From contig MGSU01000338.1 in NCBI GenBank assembly GCA_001799195.1, positions 3,688 to 24,211 of the forward strand: 20,524 bases of DNA. Reading direction: 5' to 3'. Both the position numbers and the translations under genes were made by a program. The first letter of the stretch is position 1. Every line of letters starts with the position of its first letter. Origin of the DNA: Deltaproteobacteria bacterium RIFOXYA12_FULL_61_11 (GTDB lineage: Bacteria > Bdellovibrionota_F > JAHFAK01 > YA12-FULL-61-11). Of the stretch, positions 1 through 7,448 are shown piece by piece. The notes beneath the pieces are model-generated. The model worked only from the letters and a program-made list of their open reading frames with translations, ran no database searches and was not told the DNA's origin.

Positions 1-1502
1 CGGGCGAGCAAGGGGCGCAAGGTGAACCTGGGGCAATGGGACCGGCCGGATTGCAGGGCGAACAGGGGATCCCGGGAGAACCGGGAGAGGCGCTCCAAGG
101 TATTGATGTCCGTACCTTCGGGACCTTGGTCTTCGGCTTCGACGCCACCCCCGAACAGCGGCAGGCCAATGTGGCGACCATCCAGGCGGCCATCGACAAC
201 GTGACCAATCTCGGCGGGCGCGTGTTCCTCCCCCCCGGTATCATCTCCGTTGCCGGGACCATCAGGGTGAACCGGGACCGGGTCCACCTCCAGGGCGCGG
301 GTATCTTCGCGACGGTTTTGTACGCTGAGGCCGGCGTGGTGTTCGACTTCGACAAGGGCGGGGGAGAGATCCTCTACCAGTGTTCCCTCCGCGATCTCAG
401 TTTCCTCGGTACTGGCCCTGATCAAAAGATCGCCCTACGCGTCACCGACACCGACCTCCTCGAGCTGCGCAACCTCTCGGTCGGGGACTGGAACGGCAAC
501 GGCTCGATCGGATTGCAGTACCGCGGCCGAGACCTCCTGACGGCCAGCAACCTGACTCTCTTCGCCGACCGCCCGATCTCCATCGAGGACAACCCCAACG
601 ACACCATCGACATCGACCATGCCCATTTTTCCGACCTCTACCTCGGGGTCACCGGAGGGCCGGCCAGCGAGGAAGCCTCTGTGACCATCGCCTCGGGTGT
701 GAATCTGACCAACGTGACTTTTGATGGTTACCAGTCCTGGGTCCTGGGCAAGTACGGCCTCTACTGGGACGACACCTCCACCGACGGCGTCTCTTCGAAC
801 CTGGTCCTGCGCAATGTCCGTTGGGAGCAATCCTCCGAAGCGGCCGACGGCTACCTGGTCTACCTCAGCCACCATTACTCGTTGCACAACCTCGTGCTCG
901 ACAACCTCTATGGTGCCTGCAACCAGCGCTGCGACCAGTCGACCCATGGGATCTACCTGCACAAGGTCCGCGGCGCCACGATCTCCAACTCGGTGCTCCT
1001 GGCCGGGGAGTTGGGCGAGCAGCGCAACACCCTGGTCCTCGACGAGACGACCCACCCGGTCCTGCTCAGCAACGTGCAATGGACGAACGCCGGGGTTCGC
1101 GCCATCGCGGGGCTGGTGCCCAGGCTCTACCTGCCCTGGGACGGCTTCGACGGTGTGAGTCTGGCCGTGTACGACCAGGCCGTGTGGAACCAACCGACCA
1201 CGCTCGCTTCGCCGCTGTCCGGGAGCGAAGTGGTGCTCGAGGCCGGTGGGGTCACCACCTTGCCGATCGGCGCCGGGTACACCGGGGTACTGGTACTCAC
1301 CACGGACGCCGGGCCCAGTGCCCTGTATAGCCTGCGCGGAGCCCTGCCCACGGCCGAGATGTCCGATCCCGACGGGTGGTTCACCCCGGTGCAGGACACG
1401 CCGGGGTCCATCAACGTCACGTGGAACGAAGCCCAAGCCCGCTTCGAGGTACAAAACCTCTTGGGCTCCCCCCTGCGGCTGACCTGGGTGCTGCTGGGGT
1501 AG
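1..1502 (+). CDS. Collagen-like / pectate-lyase-fold surface protein (5' end outside window)
   Basis: The reading frame is open from the first base (codons in phase from position 3) to TAG at 1500-1502, so the start lies upstream. The first ten visible codon triplets encode uninterrupted Gly-X-Y repeats (GEQ GAQ GEP ... GIP GEP), a collagen-like stalk. From about residue 38 the protein has the pattern of the right-handed beta-helix Pectate_lyase_3 family: an AIQAAIDN helix, GGRVFLPPG, then repeating short strands such as VHLQGAG, LELRNLSVGDW and LRNVRW up to about residue 370. A beta-sandwich-like tail follows. In this family such proteins are often fibre or adhesin tips binding or cleaving polysaccharide; no catalytic residues can be assigned, so an enzymatic role is unproven. 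It converges on the next gene with a 7-bp gap. An internal ATG at 36 would cut the collagen repeat and is not preferred. Confidence 0.8.
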   Translation, partial: GEQGAQGEPGAMGPAGLQGEQGIPGEPGEALQGIDVRTFGTLVFGFDATPEQRQANVATIQAAIDNVTNLGGRVFLPPGIISVAGTIRVNRDRVHLQGAGIFATVLYAEAGVVFDFDKGGGEILYQCSLRDLSFLGTGPDQKIALRVTDTDLLELRNLSVGDWNGNGSIGLQYRGRDLLTASNLTLFADRPISIEDNPNDTIDIDHAHFSDLYLGVTGGPASEEASVTIASGVNLTNVTFDGYQSWVLGKYGLYWDDTSTDGVSSNLVLRNVRWEQSSEAADGYLVYLSHHYSLHNLVLDNLYGACNQRCDQSTHGIYLHKVRGATISNSVLLAGELGEQRNTLVLDETTHPVLLSNVQWTNAGVRAIAGLVPRLYLPWDGFDGVSLAVYDQAVWNQPTTLASPLSGSEVVLEAGGVTTLPIGAGYTGVLVLTTDAGPSALYSLRGALPTAEMSDPDGWFTPVQDTPGSINVTWNEAQARFEVQNLLGSPLRLTWVLLG

Positions 1503-1509
1503 CCCGATT

Positions 1510-2454
1510 TCACAGCCCCTCGACCTGCACGTCGTCGAACAAGGCCTCCTCGACCTGGTAGGTCTTCAGGCCGATGGTGCCGGTGAGGAAGGGTTCCTTC
1601 TCGTCGGTATAGTCGAAGGCCGTCGTGTCGTCGAGCCAGGCGCGCAGGCGAGGGCCCTCGACCTCAACCCGCAGTTCGTGCCAGGCGCCGCGGGTCAGCT
1701 CGCCGGGCAGAGATTGTTGGAACAGTTCGTGGGGGTTGTTGAAGTTGTAGAGGTTCTGCGGGTTGGCGCAGGCGTTCCCCCAGCAGTCGGTGGTGGTCTG
1801 GAGCTGGGCTAGGCGCACGTAGTGGTTGGAACCTCCGGGTTTTCCTCCGACCACCACGTAGTAGCCGGTCACCCACATGGCCCGCGTCGCATGTTCCTCG
1901 TACTGTCCGCGCACCCAGAGACCGAGGGGCGCACCGTCCCCCGTGACCTTGAAGCGCACGGTGACCCGGTAGTCGGTCCAGGCCTCGACGCCATCGCCGA
2001 GCACCATGATCAGTCCGTCCTCGCCCTCTTTGGTGCCGGAGCAGCAGCGGTGTACCAGCACGCCGTCATCTCGCCAGCTCCATTGGGCGGCTTCGAGGCG
2101 CCAGTAGTTCAGGAATGGGGTCCAGCGTTGAGAACCCGTCGCGAAGGTGTCTTCGAAGGTCAGGGCCGAGGGTACAGGAGGGAGCGGGATAACGGGATCA
2201 GCGCTGGTTTCGACAGGAACGGGCGTTATCTGGGGAGGAGGGGCTACAGGCGAAGGGTCCGTACTCGCGGTGGGATCCGCCGGAGGGAGCACGGGAGCGG
2301 GCAGGGCCGGAGCGGGTTCGTAGGGTGCCGAGAGCGGGGTCTCGGGGGTGTCAAGGTCCGTGGCGCAGGCCGTCAGGAGGAGCAAGCCGAGAGGTAAGCC
2401 AAGGAAACGCATGAGGAAACGGTGCAGCGATGGGTCGGGAGAGTACGGGTTCAT
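1510..2454 (-). CDS. Lipoprotein with LamG/lectin-like C-terminal domain
   Basis: 314 residues. The N-terminus has a hydrophobic segment ending in a lipobox (LLLLTAC, Cys30), so the product is probably an outer-membrane or periplasmic lipoprotein. Residues ~31-95 are a Pro/Ala/Thr-rich linker. From about residue 97 (LTFEDTFATGSQRWTPFLNYWRL) the pattern resembles concanavalin-like beta-sandwich domains that bind sugars: alternating strands (YRVTVRFKV, GLWVRGQYE, WHELRVEVEG, LRAWLDDT) and a closing VEEALFDDVQVEG. The ATG at 2454 is chosen because AAAGGAG lies just upstream; an internal ATG at 2412 would give a tighter signal peptide but has no ribosome binding site. An AGTGTA/GTCTCA promoter candidate and a copy of the dispersed inverted-repeat element lie upstream. 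The ligand cannot be inferred. Confidence 0.82.
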   Translation of the reverse strand: MNPYSPDPSLHRFLMRFLGLPLGLLLLTACATDLDTPETPLSAPYEPAPALPAPVLPPADPTASTDPSPVAPPPQITPVPVETSADPVIPLPPVPSALTFEDTFATGSQRWTPFLNYWRLEAAQWSWRDDGVLVHRCCSGTKEGEDGLIMVLGDGVEAWTDYRVTVRFKVTGDGAPLGLWVRGQYEEHATRAMWVTGYYVVVGGKPGGSNHYVRLAQLQTTTDCWGNACANPQNLYNFNNPHELFQQSLPGELTRGAWHELRVEVEGPRLRAWLDDTTAFDYTDEKEPFLTGTIGLKTYQVEEALFDDVQVEGL

Positions 2455-2510
2455 GGCTCCTTTAGGTCAGGGGGGCGGGAGCACTTCGGAGGGAGGTGTC
2501 CCCTACCGGC

Positions 2511-2540
2511 AGTGTACCCCAAGAGACGGCGGCTGTCTCA
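2511..2540 (-). promoter_or_regulatory. Candidate promoter of the lectin-like lipoprotein gene
   Basis: On the minus strand TGAGAC (2540-2535), an 18-bp spacer and TACACT (2516-2511) precede the ATG at 2454 by about 57 bp. The -10 resembles others here (TACCCT, TACTCT, TAGTCT). The -35 is only a moderate match and the spacer is one base longer than in most other candidates. Confidence 0.35.
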
Positions 2541-2553
2541 CCCTCCGTAAGCA

Positions 2554-2739
2554 TTCAGTTTTTGTGGGACAAGGGGTCCTGTCGCCTCTCACCCCGACGT
2601 CGCTGCATCCTGCGCGGCGCTGGAGGTCCGCATCCTTGCGGCCGCCCCCACCATGCTCATGCTTGCGCGTGGCGGGGGGGCCCCCGTCGGCGCCACCCCA
2701 ACGTGGTGAAAAACAATCTACAATCCACCCCAAGACTGA
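2554..2739 (-). repeat. Dispersed inverted-repeat element, copy 1 (three hairpin modules)
   Basis: About 186 bp. It starts TTCAGTTTTTGTGGG and ends CACCCCAAGACTGA, so its ends are imperfect inverted repeats of each other. The inside is built of hairpins. The first is at 2598-2619, with GCATCCTGC at its tip and a single bulged T. The second, CCGCATCCTTGCGG, is at 2628-2641. The third module is around 2650-2671 (CATGCTCATGCTTGCG). Then comes a GTGGCG...CGCCAC stem at 2669-2696 containing a G-run/C-run. The same order, with fewer modules, recurs at 9719-9852 and 14907-15072. It is labelled minus because all copies point towards minus-strand genes. It is non-coding, with no transposase. It fits a MITE-like non-autonomous element or a structured RNA/DNA regulatory element. 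Confidence 0.85.
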
Positions 2740-2824
2740 TGGGTTTCTCCCCTCCCACCTTCGAACTGGAACAATGCCCCACGCCGGTGGTATGAGAAGG
2801 AGGCTCCGCCTTGAGGAGGGCTCT

Positions 2825-3361
2825 ATGTCGTATAACGGCCTGGCCATGACCATCGCCGTAGTCGTGGTAATCCTGTGGGTTATCGTTGGGCGCATCACCG
2901 AACGCGACGAGTTCGAGGCAGAACTCGGCGACCGATCCGCCGGGATCGAAGCCGAACAGCGGCCGGCCGCCCTCGATGAGACGAGCGGGAGTGAGCCGAC
3001 CGGCGACGAGGTCGACAGTCCCGTTGCGGTCGAGGCCGGAACCGAGCCCGAGGCGTCTGGCGGCCAACCTTCCCAGGACAGCCGGTGGAGCGGGGACCAG
3101 ACCGACCGACCGGACGGTGCCGCCCCGTCTGTGACGGGGGTTGGTAAGAAGCTTGCGACCCGCAAAGGTGGCGGGAGCGCTTGGGGAGGAGGAAGCGGGA
3201 GCAGCGAGGACAGTGGGAGCGGAGAGGACGGTGGGGAAGGCTCGGCCGGTACCGAACCCGAGCCGGAGCCGGAAGAACCTCCGCCTGCCAGCGAACCGGA
3301 ACCGGCTGCAGCCCCAGCCGAGGAACCCTCGGGTGGCGATGAGGAAGCCTTCGAATACTGA
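2825..3361 (+). CDS. Small membrane-anchored acidic low-complexity protein
   Basis: 178 residues from ATG 2825, which follows a strong GAGGAGGG ribosome binding site; a longer open frame upstream runs through the non-coding repeat and is rejected. Residues ~7-22 (AMTIAVVVVILWVIVG) form one transmembrane helix. The rest is charged and low in complexity: Glu/Asp/Ser/Gly-rich with a GGGSAWGGGSGSS stretch and a Glu-Pro-rich tail (EPEPEPEEPPP), ending in an acidic EEAFEY. I recognise no family. Its position 64 bp ahead of the PAD-family gene on the same strand suggests co-transcription. A negatively charged disordered tail could be a surface spacer or a calcium-rich partner for a calcium-dependent enzyme, but that is speculation. 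An imperfect hairpin (AAGGAGGCTCCGCCTT) lies just upstream of the ribosome binding site. Confidence 0.7.
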   Translation: MSYNGLAMTIAVVVVILWVIVGRITERDEFEAELGDRSAGIEAEQRPAALDETSGSEPTGDEVDSPVAVEAGTEPEASGGQPSQDSRWSGDQTDRPDGAAPSVTGVGKKLATRKGGGSAWGGGSGSSEDSGSGEDGGEGSAGTEPEPEPEEPPPASEPEPAAAPAEEPSGGDEEAFEY

Positions 3362-3425
3362 GAGTCCTGAGAGCCACAGGCCATGCTCCTGCCTCTCCAG
3401 CCCGCTCCGCGAGGGTGGGTTGAGC

Positions 3426-4658
3426 GTGATCGTATTCTTTCTCTTTCTCCTGCCACCGCTCCTATCCGGGGCAGGCCCACGAGCTGGTATGCAGGCCAAG
3501 GGTCGCGTCACGGTGCTCGGGAACGATCACCCTCCTTCGCGGGTGCTCTGCTTTCTCGACAGGGACAGCGTGGCCTTTGTCCAGGGCTTGATCGACCTCG
3601 TGGTCCTGATCGCGGGCGAGGACCGAAGCGGAGTCCGGCTGGTCGTGCTCTCGAACTTCGGAGGAGCGGAGGAAAGCGCCCGAGTCCTTGGACGTCCACT
3701 ACCTGCCCAGGTCGAGGTCCTCGCCGCCCCGAGAGCGGCGGGGCATTATCTGCAAGACCTAGGAGAGTTCCTGGCCTGGCGCGCTCCCGGGCAAGCGCAC
3801 GCGAGTCTTGCCCTCTTCGACAGTATTGGGGAGCGCAATCGCCACGGATTGACGGGTCTTGGCCGCTGGTTGGCCCGGCGCTGGGGCTTGCCCCTGCTCC
3901 CCAACCCCGACCCCGAGGACAATGGCGGGAACGACGGCGGCAACATCGAAGCCTCTCCGGACGAAGTCCTGGTCTTGGGCTCGACCGCATCCGGGGCTCT
4001 AGTGGAGTTCTTCCTGGAACGCGGGTACGTCCCCGATCCTCGGCACGAGCGCCCCGTAGTCCTGTTGGACACCTCTTGGCTCCTCGTCGGGCACGTCGAC
4101 GAGCTCGTGACCTTTGTGCCTACCCCACGAGAGCCTTGTGGTTACGTGGTGTTGAAGGCCTCTCCCGCTGCCGGGCTGGAAGCAATGCAGCGCTTCGACC
4201 ACGAAGACCGGGCGGCGGAGAGCCGGACATGGTTCCCGACTTCGGGCGAGGAAGACTCGTTCCGGCGGACCAATCTGGCCCTTGCAGGGCGTATCGACGC
4301 GGAGCTCATGATCCTGCGCGAGGCCACGGCAGCACATCCCTCCCGTTGCCGGGAGCTCAGGGTCGTTCCGGTCCCGGTGGTCTATCACTGTCGCGAGGTC
4401 GGCGGTCTCCCGCGGGACTGTTCCAGCCGCTACCCGGGCGGGATCAACTGCTTGGTCCTCGGGCGGCACCTGGTGGTCGGTGATCCACGCAGGAACAGCC
4501 TCCGTGCGGCTTACCACCGCCTTGCCGCCGACCTTGGGTTGCAGCTCCACTTCGTTGACAGTCCCCTGCACAGCAGAGGAGGAGGGGATGTGCATTGTCT
4601 CACCAACGTGGTCCGCGAGCTCGGGGCGGCGAAGAACGCCCTGCCCGGATTTCGGTGA
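3426..4658 (+). CDS. Secreted peptidylarginine deiminase (PAD) family protein
   Basis: 410 residues from GTG 3426. It matches the catalytic domain of the calcium-dependent PAD family, which converts protein arginine to citrulline. Recognisable blocks in order are YLQDLGEF (the WIQDE region), ALFDSIGERNR (VFDSPRNR in animal PADs), GNDGGNIEASP, SWLLVGHVDELVTFVP, PGGINCLVLGRHL and GGDVHCLTNVVRE. The catalytic set is intact by this alignment: Asp111, His223, Asp225 and the nucleophile Cys391. The long N-terminal regions of vertebrate PADs are missing, as expected for short bacterial forms. A hydrophobic start (IVFFLFLLPPLLSGAG) indicates export. TTG 3420 is an equally possible start; the GTG is placed about 7 bp after GGTGG. 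An ATG at 3339 would overlap the previous gene and bury the signal peptide. Substrate is unknown. Confidence 0.85.
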   Translation: MIVFFLFLLPPLLSGAGPRAGMQAKGRVTVLGNDHPPSRVLCFLDRDSVAFVQGLIDLVVLIAGEDRSGVRLVVLSNFGGAEESARVLGRPLPAQVEVLAAPRAAGHYLQDLGEFLAWRAPGQAHASLALFDSIGERNRHGLTGLGRWLARRWGLPLLPNPDPEDNGGNDGGNIEASPDEVLVLGSTASGALVEFFLERGYVPDPRHERPVVLLDTSWLLVGHVDELVTFVPTPREPCGYVVLKASPAAGLEAMQRFDHEDRAAESRTWFPTSGEEDSFRRTNLALAGRIDAELMILREATAAHPSRCRELRVVPVPVVYHCREVGGLPRDCSSRYPGGINCLVLGRHLVVGDPRRNSLRAAYHRLAADLGLQLHFVDSPLHSRGGGDVHCLTNVVRELGAAKNALPGFR

Positions 4659-4665
4659 ATTGGCC

Positions 4666-4694
4666 TCAACACGGCGGTGTATACCTGGTATCCT
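4666..4694 (+). promoter_or_regulatory. Candidate promoter of the IPT/TIG metzincin gene
   Basis: TCAACA (4666-4671), a 17-bp spacer and TATCCT (4689-4694) lie in the 119-bp gap after the PAD-family gene. The predicted leader to the ATG at 4778 is about 77 nt. Spacing and -10 agree with the other candidates in this window. Confidence 0.5.
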
Positions 4695-4777
4695 GACCAT
4701 GCAGGGGTGGAGGGCTGGCGCGTTGCGTGAACCCCGAACCCGGGTTCTTCCGGCCGAGTCGAAGCTGAGGAGCAACC

Positions 4778-7357
4778 ATGAGTACCCCTTTCCTCCGTTG
4801 CCCGATCCTCTTCGTGGTCATCCTGAGCCTTGCCTGTTCCGCGGAGCCGGAGGGAGAGGAGGGGAGCTTCGAGGATCCCACGGGGGAGGTCTCCTCGGAC
4901 CGGTCGGCCGCGAGCCCGCGAACCGAGGGGGAAGACCCGGCCGAGACCGGCGACGATACCCCGCGACCAGCTCCGACCATCACAGCGCTCGATCCGGCCA
5001 ACGGACCGGTCGGCGGGGGTACTCTTCTCCGGATCAAGGGGACCGGACTGAGCGCGGAGAGCGTCGTCTTCCTGGGCCGGGCCAGGGCCACGGTGCAAGA
5101 AGGCTCGTCCGATGGCACCAGCCTCGCGGTCGTGGTACCGCCGGCAACCTCCGGGGAACGCTTGGTCGAGGTCCGTGTGGTTGGGCAGGACCAGCAAGAA
5201 GTCACCTTTGCGTCGTATCGGTACCTCCCACTGCTCGGTCCGGACGATCTCGACAAGGTCGAGGTCGTGCTCGGTTTGGAGTCCGAACTCAGCCTCGACC
5301 TGGAGGGGGAACTGCCCCCGGACGCGTTGTTGCTCGGCGAGTATGTCGTGGAAATCATGGGCGAGGGACAGTATCTCCTGCGCCTTCCCGAGGACCTCGC
5401 CGTCGGCACGTATCCGCTCCGCCTGCGCTATTCTGATGGGTTTACTTGGGAGACTGGTCTCTCGCTCACCGTGAGGGCGCCGCGACCGGTGCTGTACGAG
5501 GTTTCCCCGAGCATGGTCGATACCTCCGGGGGGCGTTCCTTGGTCCTGTCCGGTGAAGAACTCACCCGAGACTTACGTCTCCGCTTGGGAAGTGTCCTCC
5601 TCGAGCCGGACGAGGTCGATGCCGAGGGACATCGATGGAGCGTACTGCTCCCCGAGTTGCCGGAAGGTGTCTGGCCGTTGGCCTTGCTCGATCCCGACGA
5701 CGCGATCCTGCTCGAACACGGCGAGGTGCAAGTGATCCCCGGTCTCTGGGCCTTCACCATCCTCTCGGTTGAACCGAGCGAGGTGATCGCCGGGCGCAAC
5801 AGTGAGGTCGTACTTACGGTGCGCAATCCCCGCGAGGTGGCCACGGTCCGACTCGGGTCGATGGTGTTGGGTTGGACTGAGGTCGAGGCGGGAGGACTCG
5901 TCCGCCTGCGCCTCGGCCCGACGGTCCCGGTCGGTGCCCACAAGCTCGTGCTCGAACTCGAGGACGGAGGCACCGTGGTCGCCCCAACCCTGCTCACCGT
6001 CCGTCCCGCACGACCGAGCCTGGTGTCGGTCAGTCCGACCCTGGTCAGCGCCAGGGGGGGAGACCGGCTGGTGCTCGTGGGTACCGAGCTGGGCCTCGAT
6101 ACGTTGGTCCAGTTGGGACCCTATCCGCTCGACCAACTCGAGGTACTGGAAGACAACGCGAGACTCGCGGTGCTGCTGCCCGAGATCCCCGCCGGTTGGT
6201 ATCTGCTCACCGTGGCCGGTCCCGGCCAGGATCCCCTCGGGGAAGGGATTGCGGTCACCGTGGCCTCGACCGCGGGCGAACTCGTGGCCATCGAGACCGG
6301 GGCTGTGCAGCAGGGCTACTACGACCTCGAGTTCGAGGTCGGACCGAATGTGACCTCGGTCGGTATCACCCCGTTGGCCCTGACCGACGAAGGTGCCCAG
6401 GTACGGGCGGCGATCCTCGAGGTCGAGGCTCCGGACGGCACCATGCTGCTCCAGTACGAAGACTACGAACGCGAAGGACCTCTCGGCAGGACCGAGCCCC
6501 AGACCCTGATCCTGCCGAACGAGTTGAGCGGCAGCCATTACTACGGTCTCGAACGCGGGTTGGCCCCCGGGTCCTATCGGTTGCGCATACTCCTGGAAGA
6601 AGACCGTCCTGCCGAGCTGACGACGTATATCCTGCGCAAGTTCGACGAGGATCTGGCCCGTGGCCGGGTCGCCCTGGCTACCCGCCTGGTCGGCTCCTTC
6701 TTCGGCGGGGATGCTCTTGACGCCGTGGCGGACGTCCTGGCCCGGGCTTCCGAGGTCTACGGGCAGGTCGGCATTTCTCTCGAACCGGCGGGAGATGTGG
6801 TCGTCTTGTCCGAGGGGACCTATGATGCGTTGAGCGTCATCGATGATTACGAGTACGGCAAAGATTCTCCGAAGTTGCGCCAGTTGCTGGCGCTCGGTGA
6901 GGGCTTCGACGAGCTGAGCATAGCCCTGTTCTTCGTGCGCGGGATCAGTACCGCCGACGGTAGCCTCGACGGCATTGCCGGACTATCGCCTATCCCTGGG
7001 TCCTTCGTTGCCGGGACCTCGTCCTCGGGTATCGCCTTGCAAACGTTCGGTCTGCGCTTCGAAAATCTCGGGCCCTCCCAGCGGCAGTCCTTGGCCGAGG
7101 CCCTTGCGCACGAGCTGGGCCATTTCCTCGGCCTCTATCATACCTCCGAACTCGACCAACCGGCCGACGAGTTGGCCATGCTCGTGTTCGACCCCTTGCC
7201 CGACACCGAGCGCTGCGTGGCTCCAGAGGGTGGGACGACGATCGTCACTCCCGACCAGTGCCCCGATTTCTCCAACCTCATGTTCCCCATGGCCGGGGGC
7301 ACAACCCTCACCATCCAACAGGGCCAAGTGCTGCACCTCAATCCCTTCGTGCAATGA
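4778..7357 (+). CDS. IPT/TIG-repeat lipoprotein with C-terminal metzincin metalloprotease
   Basis: 859 residues; ATG follows AGGAGCAACC. The signal peptide ends in a lipobox (LSLAC, Cys20), followed by an acidic linker to ~65. Four IPT/TIG-like Ig folds follow: ~66-150 (PTITALDPANGPVGGG), ~234-325 (VLYEVSPSMVDTSGGR), ~326-410 and ~411-505 (SLVSVSPTLVSARGGD). These act as surface spacers or binding modules. The ~505-650 segment is a beta-rich region of unknown type. The C-terminus carries the full zinc motif HELGHFLGLYH (HExxHxxGxxH, His778-His788) and a later Met-containing NLMFPM turn, the hallmarks of metzincins; Glu779 would be the catalytic base. It is probably an outer-membrane-anchored, surface-facing protease. 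It has its own promoter candidate at 4666, so need not be co-transcribed with the PAD-family gene. The protein target cannot be told from sequence. Confidence 0.88.
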   Translation: MSTPFLRCPILFVVILSLACSAEPEGEEGSFEDPTGEVSSDRSAASPRTEGEDPAETGDDTPRPAPTITALDPANGPVGGGTLLRIKGTGLSAESVVFLGRARATVQEGSSDGTSLAVVVPPATSGERLVEVRVVGQDQQEVTFASYRYLPLLGPDDLDKVEVVLGLESELSLDLEGELPPDALLLGEYVVEIMGEGQYLLRLPEDLAVGTYPLRLRYSDGFTWETGLSLTVRAPRPVLYEVSPSMVDTSGGRSLVLSGEELTRDLRLRLGSVLLEPDEVDAEGHRWSVLLPELPEGVWPLALLDPDDAILLEHGEVQVIPGLWAFTILSVEPSEVIAGRNSEVVLTVRNPREVATVRLGSMVLGWTEVEAGGLVRLRLGPTVPVGAHKLVLELEDGGTVVAPTLLTVRPARPSLVSVSPTLVSARGGDRLVLVGTELGLDTLVQLGPYPLDQLEVLEDNARLAVLLPEIPAGWYLLTVAGPGQDPLGEGIAVTVASTAGELVAIETGAVQQGYYDLEFEVGPNVTSVGITPLALTDEGAQVRAAILEVEAPDGTMLLQYEDYEREGPLGRTEPQTLILPNELSGSHYYGLERGLAPGSYRLRILLEEDRPAELTTYILRKFDEDLARGRVALATRLVGSFFGGDALDAVADVLARASEVYGQVGISLEPAGDVVVLSEGTYDALSVIDDYEYGKDSPKLRQLLALGEGFDELSIALFFVRGISTADGSLDGIAGLSPIPGSFVAGTSSSGIALQTFGLRFENLGPSQRQSLAEALAHELGHFLGLYHTSELDQPADELAMLVFDPLPDTERCVAPEGGTTIVTPDQCPDFSNLMFPMAGGTTLTIQQGQVLHLNPFVQ

Positions 7358-7389
7358 CCGCAGCTCTTGCGTGGCCGGAGGTTGAGGAC

Positions 7390-7418
7390 TTGGCAGCGCC
7401 GCGGGACTCGGCTAGTCT
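7390..7418 (+). promoter_or_regulatory. Candidate promoter of the formyltransferase gene
   Basis: TTGGCA (7390-7395), a 17-bp spacer and TAGTCT (7413-7418) precede the ATG at 7449 by 30 bp. This is one of the best -35/-10 pairs in the window. Confidence 0.55.
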
Positions 7419-7448
7419 CGGAGAGCTGGGTCGGAGGAGGCCTGGAAG

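Noticed and set aside
435-1454. Long minus-strand open frame of 339 codons across the first gene
   Set aside because: It is a codon-bias shadow of the collagen/pectate-lyase gene: no domain, odd His/Gln/Gly-rich composition, no ribosome binding site.
2348-2824. Upstream extension of the small acidic membrane protein
   Set aside because: It runs through the non-coding repeat element; the ATG at 2825 has a strong ribosome binding site and is followed directly by the membrane helix.
2503-3480. Minus-strand open frames opposite the acidic protein gene
   Set aside because: Low-complexity Ser/Pro/Gly translation with no start signal; shadow of the Glu/Gly/Ser-rich coding strand.
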